The notes: a model not told the origin generated them from the letters alone. Shown: positions 26,878 to 36,522, counted from the first letter of the stretch. The stretch: DNA of 64,000 nucleotides from Paraburkholderia sp. SOS3 (GCF_001922345.1 NZ_CP018811.1:3534001-3598000), one strand, 5' to 3'. Numbers and translations: made by a program.

Positions 26878-29393
26878 GCAGTCCTCCGCGAATCCGGCGG
26901 CATGCCGATCGGCGCGAGCACCACCGCGAGCGCGATACCGAGCGCGAGCGTCATGCCGAAGCTGTGCAGCGCCGGCATCGCGCTGGCGCCGAGCATGCCG
27001 AACGACAGCAGCGTGGTGGCAGCGGACAGCAGCACGCCGGTCCACACTGCGCCGAGATCGGCGCCTGCGCGCATGCACCCCTCGCGCAGAAACACCGCGT
27101 AGTTCGAGCCGACGCCGAGCACGAGCATCAACGCGAGGCAGTTGAACAGATTGAGCGGAACACGCGCGTAGCCGAAGGCGGCGAGCGTCAGCGCGATCGC
27201 GAGCAGCACCGGCATCGTCACGGCGATGCCGCCACGCGGACCGTACCGGAACATCGACAGCGCGAGCACGAGCACGAGCGCGCCGGCGAGCCACAACGCG
27301 CTATCGACGCGATACGCGCCGAACAGCTTCGATACGCTTGCCGCCTTGTCGACGAATACGACACCGGGCAGCGCATGCGCTACGGCGACGAGCGCAGGCA
27401 GATTGCCGGCGTTCACGCGTTGCGGGATCACAAGCGCCGCGTAGCCGCGCACACCGGTATCGGCCGCGTCGAGCCACAGATGACGGAAAGGCCGCGACCA
27501 TGGCGCGCCAAGCCAGCGGTCGATCGTGAGCGGCACCGCGCTCGCCGGCTTTTGCCAGGCCGCCAGCCATGCGTCGGCGACATCGTCGCGAAAGCCGGCG
27601 CTCACGAGCGTCGTGCGCAACGCGGCGCGGTCGTCGAAGACGCGCTTCGCGAGCCGCGCATGATCGGCCGCCTGGCGCCTGGCGGACGGCACGAACGACG
27701 TCACCGACTGCCAGCCCTCCACCGACGATGCGCCGCTCAGCGCATCGAGCCGCGCGCCGAGCGCTTCCGCGCGCTGCAGCGCGACTTCGGGCGTTTCCCC
27801 TCGCACGACGAAGAACTGCGCGGTGTTGTCGATGCCGATCGCGGCGCGAATTGCATTTTCCTGTATCGCCAGCGACGGATCGCGATTGATCAGCAGATGG
27901 ATGTCGTCGTCACTCGACAGCCGCAGCCAGCCCGGTACTGCGGCCAATAGGAGCAGCGCGGCGACGATCCACGCGCGGCGGCCATCGAGCAGCGCGTGCC
28001 AATGCGTCAGCAGCCGCCCCCCCGCGTCGAACAGTGCGCGCGAGTGCCGGTGCGGCTCATGCGACGCGTCGCCCGGGTGGCTTGCGTGGCTCGCGCGAAT
28101 CGCGTGGCCCGATCGATCGGCGTACCGCTGCTGCATGCGCGGCATCAACTCGGGTAACAGCATCAGCACCGACGCGAACGCCGTGCAAATGCCGACGATC
28201 GCGAAACATGCGATCTGCCGCAGCGCCGGAAACGGCACGCACGCGAGAATCGCATAGCCGAGCAGACTCGTTGTCAGCGCAACGGTCAGCGCGGGACGTA
28301 CCGCGCGCGCGGCGCGCTGCGCATCGGAGCGCGCGCGCTGCGTGGCCGCGCGACGGCCATCGCGATCGCGCGCGCCACCAAGCGCGACGACGAAGTACTG
28401 AATCGAATAGTCGACCGCCTCGCCGATCAGGCTCGCACCGAACACGAGCGTGACCAGATGCAGCTTGCCGAACACCAGCATCGTTGCAGCGAGCGCGCAG
28501 ACGATGCCAAGCGCGGTCGACACGAAAGCGAGCACCAGAAAGCGCGGCGAACGGAACACCCATAGCATCAGCAACGCGATGCCGCACGCCGATGTCGCGC
28601 CGATCAGATGCACCTCGCGCTCGGCCGCGGCCCGCGCCGCCTGCGCATAGAACACGGCGCCGGTGCGGGCCAGCGTCACGTCGGGAAAGTGCGCCTTCAA
28701 CAGCGTCTCGCCGCGCGAACTCGCGTGCAACACGGCCTGTTCGAGCGGCGCGTCGTAGGCCGAGCCCGGCAGTGTCGCGACGACGAGCACGCTCGTCGCG
28801 GCGCCGCGATGCGCAACCAGCAGCCCGTCTTCGATGCCGAGGTTCGACGTCGCGAGCGGCAAGGCGGCGAGCCAATGCTCGAGCCAGCCAAACGGGTCGT
28901 CTGCGAGCGGCGTCGCGAACGCGCCGTGCACCGGGTTGTACAGGCGCCGCAGCAACGCGTCGTGCAGCGACATCGAGGCATCGCCGAGTGCGGCGCGGTC
29001 CGCGGACGTCAGCAAGCCGAAGCGGTAAGGCAGATAGAGGCCGCTGATCTGCGAGAGGTCGAACGGCGGCAGTTGCGCGGTCACCGTGCGGAACGCGCCG
29101 CTCGCCGAGAGCGTCGCCGCGAGCGCTTTGGCCGCCGCTTTCGCGTGGTCGCCGTCGTTGCCGGTCACCACATATACGGTGCGGTCGCCGAGCGCGGCCG
29201 CGAGCGTATCGACCGCTTTCTCGGCGACCGGATCGGCTTCGGTCTGCGGCAGCAATTCGAGCAAATTCGTTTGCAAAGGCGACGGGCCCGTGAAACGCCA
29301 CGCGCAATACAGCACCGCGATCAGCGCGAGCACGAGCCAGACGGCCCGGATGCTCCAGCGCTGCCGCGCAAGCCGTCGCTGCGTGAGTTCCAT
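26874..29393 (-). CDS. apeM: MMPL/RND-type exporter, ApeM
   Basis: This 839-residue inner-membrane protein has the two-fold RND layout: one N-terminal helix (IRAVWLVLALIAVLYCAW), a periplasmic domain, a block of five helices (around GASLIGEAVDYSIQYFVV), then a second helix, periplasmic domain and helix block (LNLFNCLALMLVLGVGSNYAVFL). The GxxxxxxDY and VGSNY motifs are the proton-relay region of the MMPL family. It is expected to move the aryl polyene lipid out of the inner membrane together with the LolA-like protein upstream. Its ATG overlaps that gene's stop by one base (TAATG). Confidence 0.9.
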   Translation of the reverse strand: MELTQRRLARQRWSIRAVWLVLALIAVLYCAWRFTGPSPLQTNLLELLPQTEADPVAEKAVDTLAAALGDRTVYVVTGNDGDHAKAAAKALAATLSASGAFRTVTAQLPPFDLSQISGLYLPYRFGLLTSADRAALGDASMSLHDALLRRLYNPVHGAFATPLADDPFGWLEHWLAALPLATSNLGIEDGLLVAHRGAATSVLVVATLPGSAYDAPLEQAVLHASSRGETLLKAHFPDVTLARTGAVFYAQAARAAAEREVHLIGATSACGIALLMLWVFRSPRFLVLAFVSTALGIVCALAATMLVFGKLHLVTLVFGASLIGEAVDYSIQYFVVALGGARDRDGRRAATQRARSDAQRAARAVRPALTVALTTSLLGYAILACVPFPALRQIACFAIVGICTAFASVLMLLPELMPRMQQRYADRSGHAIRASHASHPGDASHEPHRHSRALFDAGGRLLTHWHALLDGRRAWIVAALLLLAAVPGWLRLSSDDDIHLLINRDPSLAIQENAIRAAIGIDNTAQFFVVRGETPEVALQRAEALGARLDALSGASSVEGWQSVTSFVPSARRQAADHARLAKRVFDDRAALRTTLVSAGFRDDVADAWLAAWQKPASAVPLTIDRWLGAPWSRPFRHLWLDAADTGVRGYAALVIPQRVNAGNLPALVAVAHALPGVVFVDKAASVSKLFGAYRVDSALWLAGALVLVLALSMFRYGPRGGIAVTMPVLLAIALTLAAFGYARVPLNLFNCLALMLVLGVGSNYAVFLREGCMRAGADLGAVWTGVLLSAATTLLSFGMLGASAMPALHSFGMTLALGIALAVVLAPIGMPPDSRRTA

Positions 29394-30148
29394 TACGACG
29401 ACGCTCCAAAGAGCGCGCGCTCGGCCGGCGTCGGTGCATCGACGGCGCTGCTGCGCGTAAAGTCGAGTTGCGTCACGTCGCCGTTTGCGAGCGTGATGCG
29501 CACCTGCTGCAGGTATGCGCCGCCGCTCATCTGCAGGCTTCTGATCGCCTGCGCGAGCTGCGGCTGGTTCGGCTTGAGCAGCATGCGCCATTGCTGCGGC
29601 GTGCCGCGTGCGTCGACCTCGAACTGCGCATAAAGCGCCGAGAGATCGCCGCCGAACATCGCGCGCATCATCCGCGACACCTGGGCGACGCCCTGCGCGC
29701 CGCCACCCGTGCGCGGCATGCCCGCGGTCTTCACATGCTGACCATTCGCGTTCACTTCGCTGACGCCGGCATCGTCGATCACGTAGGTCGTTTTGTACGG
29801 TGTGTCGATATGCCAGATCACGCCGCGCGCGCGGAAAAACAGCAACGAGCCCGTGCTCACGAGCGGCTCGCGCATCGCGGCGAGCGTCTGCGTTTGCGTG
29901 AACTGCGCACGCACGCCGTTCATATGGCCGAGTCCGGAAGCAATCGACGCGACAAGCCCCGGATTGCCTGCGCTCGCGGCAGCCGCGCCTGATGCCCCAT
30001 TTGCTGCCGGCGACGCCGCCACCGCATCCACGCAGCGCAGTAGAAGACCCGCAGCGCCTACCGACAAGGTCAGCGCCGCAACGACCGCCACAGTCCCGGT
30101 TGCCAGGGCGCACACGCGCCGAAATCGTTGTGCGTTCAAGCTTTCCAT
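29393..30148 (-). CDS. apeL: LolA-like outer-membrane lipoprotein carrier, ApeL
   Basis: This 251-residue exported protein has a long signal peptide or anchor (about residues 12-45, ending in an Ala-rich AXA region) and a LolA-type fold: VRAQFTQTQTLAAMREPLVSTGSLLFFRARGVIWHIDTPYKTT is the classic start of the family. Such proteins in APE clusters are thought to shuttle the lipid-linked pigment across the periplasm. ATG 30148 has GGAG six bases upstream and overlaps the thioesterase end by 13 bases; the frame is open far upstream, but that stretch is antisense-like sequence of the previous gene. Confidence 0.88.
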   Translation of the reverse strand: MESLNAQRFRRVCALATGTVAVVAALTLSVGAAGLLLRCVDAVAASPAANGASGAAAASAGNPGLVASIASGLGHMNGVRAQFTQTQTLAAMREPLVSTGSLLFFRARGVIWHIDTPYKTTYVIDDAGVSEVNANGQHVKTAGMPRTGGGAQGVAQVSRMMRAMFGGDLSALYAQFEVDARGTPQQWRMLLKPNQPQLAQAIRSLQMSGGAYLQQVRITLANGDVTQLDFTRSSAVDAPTPAERALFGASS

Positions 30149-30582
30149 ACGCGCTCCAGTTTCTCGAATACGACCGGCGGCGACTCGAACTGCAGTTCCT
30201 GCGATGCGGCGTCGACGGCGACCTGAATCGTGTAGCCCTTCGTCAGCCGCGTGCCGGACGCGCGATCGACGATCGTGTAGCCGATCTTCAGACGGTTCCG
30301 ATACTCGAGCAGCTCGGCGCGCACTTCGAGCTGCTGCCCGTAGGTCGCCGGCCGCACATACTTCAGATGCGCCTCGACGATCGGCCACAGATAGCCGGAT
30401 GCCTGCATCTCGCGGTAGTCGTAGTCGAACGCGCGCAACAGCGCCGCGCGGCCTATCTCGAAGTACTTCAGATAGTTGCCGTGCCAGCACACGTTCATGG
30501 CATCGACGTCGTGAAACGGCACTTCGACGAAACCGCTCGCCGCCAGTACCGGCACACTATTAGCGAGCTCGTGCATCTGCAT
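30136..30582 (-). CDS. apeK: Hotdog acyl-thioesterase (4-hydroxybenzoyl-CoA type), ApeK
   Basis: This 148-residue thioesterase has the YbgC/4HBT motif: VPFHDVDAMNVCWHGNYLKYFEIGRAALL with the catalytic Asp and the WHGNYLK loop. In APE clusters this enzyme is thought to release or proofread ACP-bound intermediates. ATG 30582 is chosen because AGGAG lies seven bases upstream; a second ATG is two codons further. It overlaps the ammonia-lyase end by 23 bases. Confidence 0.88.
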   Translation of the reverse strand: MQMHELANSVPVLAASGFVEVPFHDVDAMNVCWHGNYLKYFEIGRAALLRAFDYDYREMQASGYLWPIVEAHLKYVRPATYGQQLEVRAELLEYRNRLKIGYTIVDRASGTRLTKGYTIQVAVDAASQELQFESPPVVFEKLERVWKA

Positions 30583-32206
30583 CGCTGCTCTCCTCGCGAA
30601 ACACGTCGGCGAACGCATCGACGAGTGCGCCCTGCGCGATCTGCGCGGTCAGCGCACGCAGATCCGATTCGAGCGCGCGGTCTTCGTCGACGAACGGCGA
30701 TTGCGCGTTGACGCGCTGCGCGAAGCCGGCGAGCGGCGCGGGCACGAAGGTCCCGGCCGCCTCGCGTACGCGCAGCCGCAAGGCCTGCACGGCTGCGAGC
30801 GTATGCGCGGCCGCGACCTGCTCGGTCAGTTCGATCACGCGCAGGCAATCGCGCGCGGCAATCGTGCCCATGCTGACCTTGTCCTGATTGTGCGATTCGG
30901 TCGACCGCGAAAACACGCTTGCCGGCATCGTCAGCTTCAGCGCCTCGGCAGTCCACGCGGACGACGATATCTGCACGGCCTTGAAGCCGTGATTGATCGG
31001 CGCGCGCGCGGACGTCGCGCCGGACAGATTGCGCGGCAAACCATTGTTGAACTTCTCGTCGACGAGCAGCGCAAGCTGGCGGTCCATCAGGTCGGCGAGA
31101 TTCGCGATCGCCGTCTTCAACGAATCCATCGCGAACGCGATATGGCCGCCGTAGAAGTTGCCGCCATGGAGCACACGCTCGCTGTCGGGATCGACGAGCG
31201 GATTGTCGTTTGCGCTGTTCAGTTCGTTCTCGACGTCGCGCCGCACCCAGGACAGCGCGTCGCGCGCCACGCCGATCACATGCGGCGCGCAGCGGATCGA
31301 GTAGCGGTCCTGCAGACGGTGGCCCGGCGTATCGTCGCGGCCCGCGAGGTCGGCACGAATCCACGCCGCCGCTTCGGCCTGCCCCGCATGCGGCTTCGCG
31401 TCGAAAATCAGCGCGTCGAAATGCGCGGCGCGGCCGTCGAGCGCGACCGTCGACAGCGCGGTCAGGCGCGTCGCAATACGCGTCAGATGATCGGCGCGCG
31501 CGAACGCGAGGCACGCGAGGCCTGTCATCACCGCCGTGCCGTTCATCAGCGCGAGCCCTTCCTTCGGCGCGAGGGCGAGCGGCGCGCGGTCGAGCTCGGC
31601 CCACACGCCGCGCGCCTCGCGCAGCGCGCCGTGGAACATGACCTCGCGTTCGCCGACGAGCGCGGCCGCGACATACGACAGCGGCGTCAGGTCGCCGCTC
31701 GCGCCGACCGAGCCCTCCGACGGAATGCGCGGCAGGATCCGGTGGTTGATCAGATCGGCGAGGCGCTCGAGCAGAACCGGCCGCACACCCGACAGGCCGT
31801 ACGCGAGCGAATTGAGGCGCGCCGCGATCACCGCGAGCGTTTGCGCGTCGTCGAGATACGCGCCCATGCCGCAGCCGTGATAGCGCGTCAGTTGCAGCGG
31901 CAACGCGGCGACGAGATCCATCGGCACGTCGACGACACAGGCTTCGCCGTAACCGGTATTGACGCCGTAGACGGTCGCCCCTGCCGCCAGATGGCGGCGC
32001 AGGAATTCGGCGCCGCGTTCGATACGCGCGCGCCACGCCGGGTCCGCGCTCAACGCAACCGGCACGCGCCGCTGCGCGATCGCCACGACGTCTTCGATCG
32101 CGATGCGCCGGCCGCCGATCACAACCGGCTGTTGCGCGGCGCCCTCGTTGATGGTTGCGTGCGCATCGATTGTGCGCGCGTCGCCGCTCAGGTCATGCTC
32201 GGCCAT
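30560..32206 (-). CDS. Aromatic amino acid ammonia-lyase (HAL/TAL/PAL family) inside the APE operon
   Basis: This 548-residue lyase contains the Ala-Ser-Gly triad (residues 169-171, in EGSVGASGDLTPLSY) that forms the MIO cofactor, the catalytic Tyr80 in TVYGVNTGYGE, and SANDNPLVD and STESHNQDKVSMGT near the active site. In flexirubin and some APE clusters the homologue deaminates tyrosine to 4-coumarate, the starter. Here the selectivity pair aligned by eye is Tyr109-His110 (TRYHGCGMG), unlike His-Leu of classical TAL, Phe-Leu of PAL or Ser-His of HAL, so the substrate is uncertain. ATG 32206 has a GGGGGAG site; the ATG at 32218 does not. Confidence 0.88.
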   Translation of the reverse strand: MAEHDLSGDARTIDAHATINEGAAQQPVVIGGRRIAIEDVVAIAQRRVPVALSADPAWRARIERGAEFLRRHLAAGATVYGVNTGYGEACVVDVPMDLVAALPLQLTRYHGCGMGAYLDDAQTLAVIAARLNSLAYGLSGVRPVLLERLADLINHRILPRIPSEGSVGASGDLTPLSYVAAALVGEREVMFHGALREARGVWAELDRAPLALAPKEGLALMNGTAVMTGLACLAFARADHLTRIATRLTALSTVALDGRAAHFDALIFDAKPHAGQAEAAAWIRADLAGRDDTPGHRLQDRYSIRCAPHVIGVARDALSWVRRDVENELNSANDNPLVDPDSERVLHGGNFYGGHIAFAMDSLKTAIANLADLMDRQLALLVDEKFNNGLPRNLSGATSARAPINHGFKAVQISSSAWTAEALKLTMPASVFSRSTESHNQDKVSMGTIAARDCLRVIELTEQVAAAHTLAAVQALRLRVREAAGTFVPAPLAGFAQRVNAQSPFVDEDRALESDLRALTAQIAQGALVDAFADVFREESSDADARAR

Positions 32207-34085
32207 TTGCTCCCCCATTGCTTCGCGTCGACGCGCGCACGAAGCGATCCTGTGCGGGCTGCGTCTTCACCGGACGCGCCCAGAAATCGTAGAAGTTGAA
32301 CCACTGGTACGGCGCCTTGCGGCAGTAGTATTCGAGCCGCGCGGCATAGCGTTGCGCCCATGCGGCCAGATGCGCGAGCCGCTCGCCGCGCGGCAGTTCG
32401 ATGCGTTCGGCGAACGGCTCGAAGTAGACGCGGTAACCCGCGCGTGCTTCTTTCAGGCAGAAGAACAGGTAGACCGGGCAGCCGAGCGCATGCGCGAGCA
32501 CATACGGCCCTTGCGCGAACGGCGCGGTCGCGCCGAGGAACTGTGCGTCGATCGTGCGCCCCGATTCGCTCGCCGGCACGCGGTCGCCGACGATCACGAG
32601 CAGTTCGCCGGCATCGATGCGCTCCTGCATCATCATCGACGTCTGCGGCCCGAAGTCGCTGACTTCGACGAGACGCTGCGCGAACTGGCGGTTCGCGCCG
32701 GCCAGCACGTGGTTGAAGCGCCGCGCATGCTCGGTATAGACAATCGCGGTGATCTTCACGTAAGCGCCGCGTATCGCCAGCGCGCGCATCATTTCGAGGT
32801 TGCCGAGATGCGCGCCGATCACGAGCGCGCCGCGGCCGCTCGCGGCAAGCGCTTCAAATGCCGAAGGGTCGTCGAACGCAATTGCGTCGACGTTGACACG
32901 GCCAGACCATGCGGCAAGTTTATGCAGGCCCGCCAGCGCGAAAGCGTGCATTTGGCGGTAAGCGCTGAGCCAGCCGGGGCGCGGTATCCGCACTGTCCGA
33001 ATGCGCTCGCGCTCACGCGTTGCCTCGCCGGCTTTGTCGGTATGCGTTGCATCGTCCGCGTCGCTTTGCGCCGCATTCGCAAGGCGCGCGAAGTAGACGC
33101 GCGATGCATTGCGCGCGGCGCGGCCGGTCAGCAGGAAGTACGCGACGATCGGGTGCAGCCACCAGCCCGTCACGCGCAACCCGAACAGCCGGCAACTGAG
33201 CGCGAGGGTCTGCATGCCGAGCCGGCTGCCGCGTTCCGCGATGCGCGACCAGTGATGCGGGTTCGCGGGCGGTGGCGAGGAGGCGGCGGCGTTCGCGGCC
33301 CCGTTTGGCGCTTCACCCTGCACGATCGGCGTGCCGGCTTCGCGCGGCATCAGCTTGTGCGCGAGCAGCATCGGCAGACGCCACAACATCCCGCATACGA
33401 GGCGCGTGTGGCTGCGCGAGATACGCACGTTGTCCCAGAACACGTCGAAATGCGACACACCGTCGTGCGCGTAGGTGACGCGCGTCGCAAGCGTGCGGAA
33501 CGCGAGTCGCCGCCAATACAACCGCACGAGAATCTCGATGTCGAAGTCCATGCGTTCCGGCAACGCCACATCGTCGATGAGCGCGCACGCGGCCGCGAGC
33601 GGATAGAGCCGGAAGCCGCACATCGAATCCCCGATCGTCAGCGACAGCGTTTCGATCCACACCCACACATGCGTCAGATAGCGGCCATACAACCGCGCCT
33701 TCGGCACACTCGCATCGTAGACCGGCCGGCCGATCACGACGGCCGCCGGTGCAGCGCGCGCGGCTTCGATAAAGCGCGGCACGTCGGCTGCATCGTGCTG
33801 CCCGTCCGCGTCGATCTGCAACGCGTGCGTGTAGCCGGCGGCACGCGCGGCGCGCAAACCGTCCATCACGGCCGCGCCCTTGCCGCCGTTCTTCGGCCGG
33901 CGCAGCAGCGTCAGTTGCGGCGCATACCGATCATGCAGCGCGCCGAGCACCTCGCGCGTCGCGGCGTCGCTGCCGTCGTCGACGAGAAAAATCGGCAGCC
34001 CGTGCACCGCGAGCTTCGCGAGTGTCGCGCCGATCGCCTCCTTGTGGTTGTAGATCGGCACCACGATGCAGGCGGCGAAGGTCAC
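32193..34085 (-). CDS. apeJ: Glycosyltransferase family 2 fused to LpxL-like acyltransferase, ApeJ
   Basis: This 630-residue two-domain protein starts with a GT2 domain (ACIVVPIYNHKEAIGATL, FLVDDGSDAAT, QIDADGQHDAADV with the DxD-type motif, MDFDIEILVRLYWRR). From about residue 300 a lysophospholipid-acyltransferase domain follows, with HLGNLE as the H-x4-E motif (GALVIGAHLGNLEMMRAL) and the QWFNFYDFW ending common to LpxL-type enzymes. It probably builds the lipid/sugar anchor. GTG 34085 overlaps the preceding TGA (GTGA) and has GGGAGG upstream; this is preferred over the in-frame codon at 34121. Confidence 0.88.
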   Translation of the reverse strand: MTFAACIVVPIYNHKEAIGATLAKLAVHGLPIFLVDDGSDAATREVLGALHDRYAPQLTLLRRPKNGGKGAAVMDGLRAARAAGYTHALQIDADGQHDAADVPRFIEAARAAPAAVVIGRPVYDASVPKARLYGRYLTHVWVWIETLSLTIGDSMCGFRLYPLAAACALIDDVALPERMDFDIEILVRLYWRRLAFRTLATRVTYAHDGVSHFDVFWDNVRISRSHTRLVCGMLWRLPMLLAHKLMPREAGTPIVQGEAPNGAANAAASSPPPANPHHWSRIAERGSRLGMQTLALSCRLFGLRVTGWWLHPIVAYFLLTGRAARNASRVYFARLANAAQSDADDATHTDKAGEATRERERIRTVRIPRPGWLSAYRQMHAFALAGLHKLAAWSGRVNVDAIAFDDPSAFEALAASGRGALVIGAHLGNLEMMRALAIRGAYVKITAIVYTEHARRFNHVLAGANRQFAQRLVEVSDFGPQTSMMMQERIDAGELLVIVGDRVPASESGRTIDAQFLGATAPFAQGPYVLAHALGCPVYLFFCLKEARAGYRVYFEPFAERIELPRGERLAHLAAWAQRYAARLEYYCRKAPYQWFNFYDFWARPVKTQPAQDRFVRASTRSNGGANGRA

Positions 34086-35869
34086 GCGACCTCCCGATAG
34101 ACGATCACGCCCGACGCGCAATCGCGATCGCCGAGCCGGTACGCGAACTGCACGCGGCGCCGCGGCGCGTCGTGCGAGAGCGTCAGCGCGAGCAGCGCGC
34201 CGGGCCGCACGGGCGCCATGAATTTGAGCCGGTCGACCGATGCAAGCCCCTGAATGCCGGGCACCTGTTCGGACGCGAGGCGGATTGCCCAGTCGATCTG
34301 CACGACGCCCGGCAAAATCGGCACGCCGGGAAAGTGGCCGTCGAAATGGATCAGCGACGGCGGGACACGCAGTTCGTAATGCAGATCATTACCGTCGCGT
34401 GCTTCCGCGAGCACTTCGACGCCTTCGGCGCGTGGCGCGAACGCCTGTGCGAGCGCCGCGGCCGGCAGTTTGCCGCGCGCGTCGTGGGGCAGCGCGATCC
34501 TGAAGCGCCAGCGGCGCGGCAACACGACCGCGTCGAAATACGTTGCGAGATGACGATGCAGCGTTCTGGCGAGCGCGATGCGCCCGCTCGCGCACAGCAT
34601 CGCACTGCCCGCGTCGGTTAATGCCACCACGGCGCCGATGCGGTCGCGCGACGCGCCCGCGAGCGGCACCGCCGCGGCCTGCGCCACATACGGGTGCAGC
34701 GTGAGGCGCGCTTCGAGTTCTGGCAACGACACACGCTTGCCGTCGAGCTTCACGATGCGGTCGAGCCGGCCATGCAGCGTGAAACGCCCGTCCGTATCGA
34801 ATGAGACCGCGTCGTCGGTACGGTGCCAGTCGTCGTGGCCAAGATGCGGCGAACGCAGTTCGAGCGCACCGTCGGCGCCGCGCCGCGTTTCGATGCCGAT
34901 CAGCGGCTGCCACGCGGACGACGCGCTCTGGCAGCGCCACGCGATGCCGCCGGTCTCGGTACTGCCGTAGACTTCCACCGGCGATGCGCCGCCGGGTGCG
35001 CACGCGTAGTCGCGCGCAGCCTCCTGCGCGAGCGGGCCGCCCGACGAAAAGAACGCGCGCGGCACGGGGGCGAGCGCCGCGAAGCCCGGCAAGGCGGGCC
35101 AGCGCGACAACTGCGCGGGCGCGGAAACGACAACCGTCGCACCGTATGCATCGATGCGCGCCTGCAGTTGCTGCGGCTCGTTGACCGCGGTTCGATCGAA
35201 CGCGCGGCCGGCCGCTAGCGGCCACAGCACGCGAAACAGCAAACCGTAGATATGCCGATGCGGTACGCTCGCGACGACCGTCGCATCGGCCGCGAGGTCG
35301 CCCCATTGGCTTTCGAGCGTGCGCACTTCGGCATCGAATTGCGCGAGCGTTTTACGGATCGGCTTTGGCGCGCCGCTACTGCCCGACGTGTAGAGCGTGA
35401 GCGGCGCGTGCGGGTCGATCGCGGTGAATCGGGTGGCGATTTCGGAAGAAGACGCAAGACCGGATGTCGGAGCCGGCGAAGCCTCGCGCGCGATCGCCCG
35501 TACATCGGCGTCGGTGAGCGTCGCCTCGTATGCATCGGCAAGCTCGGCCAGATAGGCCGGCGTCGCATTCGCGGGAATGATCGGCTCCTTGCCGCATGCA
35601 AGGATGGCAAAGAGCGCACAGGCAAAGTCGTAAGTATCGTCGATGCACAGCGCGCAGCGCGCGCCATGCTGTCTGTCGACGTGCGCTGCAATCGCGCCGA
35701 CGCGCGCGCGAAAGGCGGCATCGTCGATCGTCGTGGCGCGTCGTGTTCCGTCTTGTGTGCCGTCTTGTGCGTCGCCTTGAACGGCACCCTGTCCGTCGCC
35801 TCGTACGTCGCGGCAAATGGGCGTGCGCGCCGCACGCAAGCCGCGCAGCAAGTCGTGCAGCGCGATCAT
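34082..35869 (-). CDS. apeH: Aryl acid:ACP ligase fused to FabA-like dehydratase (ApeH-ApeI fusion)
   Basis: This is a 595-residue fusion. Residues ~1-460 are an AMP-forming acyl ligase: LTLYTSGSSGAPKPIRKT phosphate loop, VEVYGSTETGGIAWR, HGRLDRIVKLDGKRVSLPELE and the late Lys in DARGKLPAAA. From about residue 475 follows a hotdog domain, HFDGHFPGVPILPGVVQIDWAIRLA, with a His and an Asp (FabA-like, where FabZ has Glu). In E. coli and Xenorhabdus these are separate proteins, ApeH and ApeI. Residues 23-43 are a Gly/Asp/Gln repeat insertion. ATG 35869 overlaps the previous stop (ATGA) with GGAGG upstream. Confidence 0.88.
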   Translation of the reverse strand: MIALHDLLRGLRAARTPICRDVRGDGQGAVQGDAQDGTQDGTRRATTIDDAAFRARVGAIAAHVDRQHGARCALCIDDTYDFACALFAILACGKEPIIPANATPAYLAELADAYEATLTDADVRAIAREASPAPTSGLASSSEIATRFTAIDPHAPLTLYTSGSSGAPKPIRKTLAQFDAEVRTLESQWGDLAADATVVASVPHRHIYGLLFRVLWPLAAGRAFDRTAVNEPQQLQARIDAYGATVVVSAPAQLSRWPALPGFAALAPVPRAFFSSGGPLAQEAARDYACAPGGASPVEVYGSTETGGIAWRCQSASSAWQPLIGIETRRGADGALELRSPHLGHDDWHRTDDAVSFDTDGRFTLHGRLDRIVKLDGKRVSLPELEARLTLHPYVAQAAAVPLAGASRDRIGAVVALTDAGSAMLCASGRIALARTLHRHLATYFDAVVLPRRWRFRIALPHDARGKLPAAALAQAFAPRAEGVEVLAEARDGNDLHYELRVPPSLIHFDGHFPGVPILPGVVQIDWAIRLASEQVPGIQGLASVDRLKFMAPVRPGALLALTLSHDAPRRRVQFAYRLGDRDCASGVIVYREVA

Positions 35870-36522
35870 GCGGCCTCCGAGCGTGCCGGCGACGCCGAAC
35901 GCGCAACGCGCGGCAACACGACGAGGTAACGCCACACGATCTCGCCGACGAACAGCAAGCCGATCAATCCATACGCGATCGCGCCGTTATAGAGCGACCA
36001 CGCATCGCGCGGCCAACAGAGCGCCGTATAGAGCGAAAACGCGCCATTGAGCACGAAGAATGCGCACCACACCTGAGTGACATGACGCGTATAGCGCACT
36101 GCCGGCTCGCTCAGATCGCGCTTGCGCAGCCGTGCGAATTTCTCGATCATCGACGGCCCGCGCACGAGCGTCATGCCGAATGCGATCAGCAAGCCGAGGT
36201 TCACGAGACTGGGATAGAGACGCAGCAGCAGTTCGCTGTTCGTCGCGACGATCACCGCGGAGCCGCAGCCCAGTAACGCAGCGACGCTCCATTCGACGGC
36301 CGAAATGCGCTTGAGCGTCGCCGTGAGCGCCCCGCGGCGTGCGATCTGCTGCACGCAAAGCAGGCCGAACAGCGCGCAGCCGACGTAACGCGGCGCACGC
36401 GAGTGCCACGCGAACAGAATTACGACCGGATAAGCGAGTTTCGCTGCGACGTTCACCACGCGCGCCGTCAAGCGGCGCGCGGCGCCCGTGGCAGCTGCGG
36501 CATGCGGCGGATCCTGCTGCAT
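35866..36522 (-). CDS. apeG: COG4648-type membrane protein, ApeG
   Basis: This 218-residue integral membrane protein has about six hydrophobic segments, with the conserved stretch LLLRLYPSLVNLGLLIAFGMTLVRGPSMIEKFARL and the later RYTRHVTQVWCAFFVLNGAFSLYTAL and LYNGAIAYGLIGLLFVGEIVWR. This family (COG4648) occurs in APE clusters between the ACP genes and the ligase; the role is unknown, perhaps as a membrane platform. Its ATG overlaps the second ACP stop by one base. Confidence 0.85.
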   Translation of the reverse strand: MQQDPPHAAAATGAARRLTARVVNVAAKLAYPVVILFAWHSRAPRYVGCALFGLLCVQQIARRGALTATLKRISAVEWSVAALLGCGSAVIVATNSELLLRLYPSLVNLGLLIAFGMTLVRGPSMIEKFARLRKRDLSEPAVRYTRHVTQVWCAFFVLNGAFSLYTALCWPRDAWSLYNGAIAYGLIGLLFVGEIVWRYLVVLPRVARSASPARSEAA

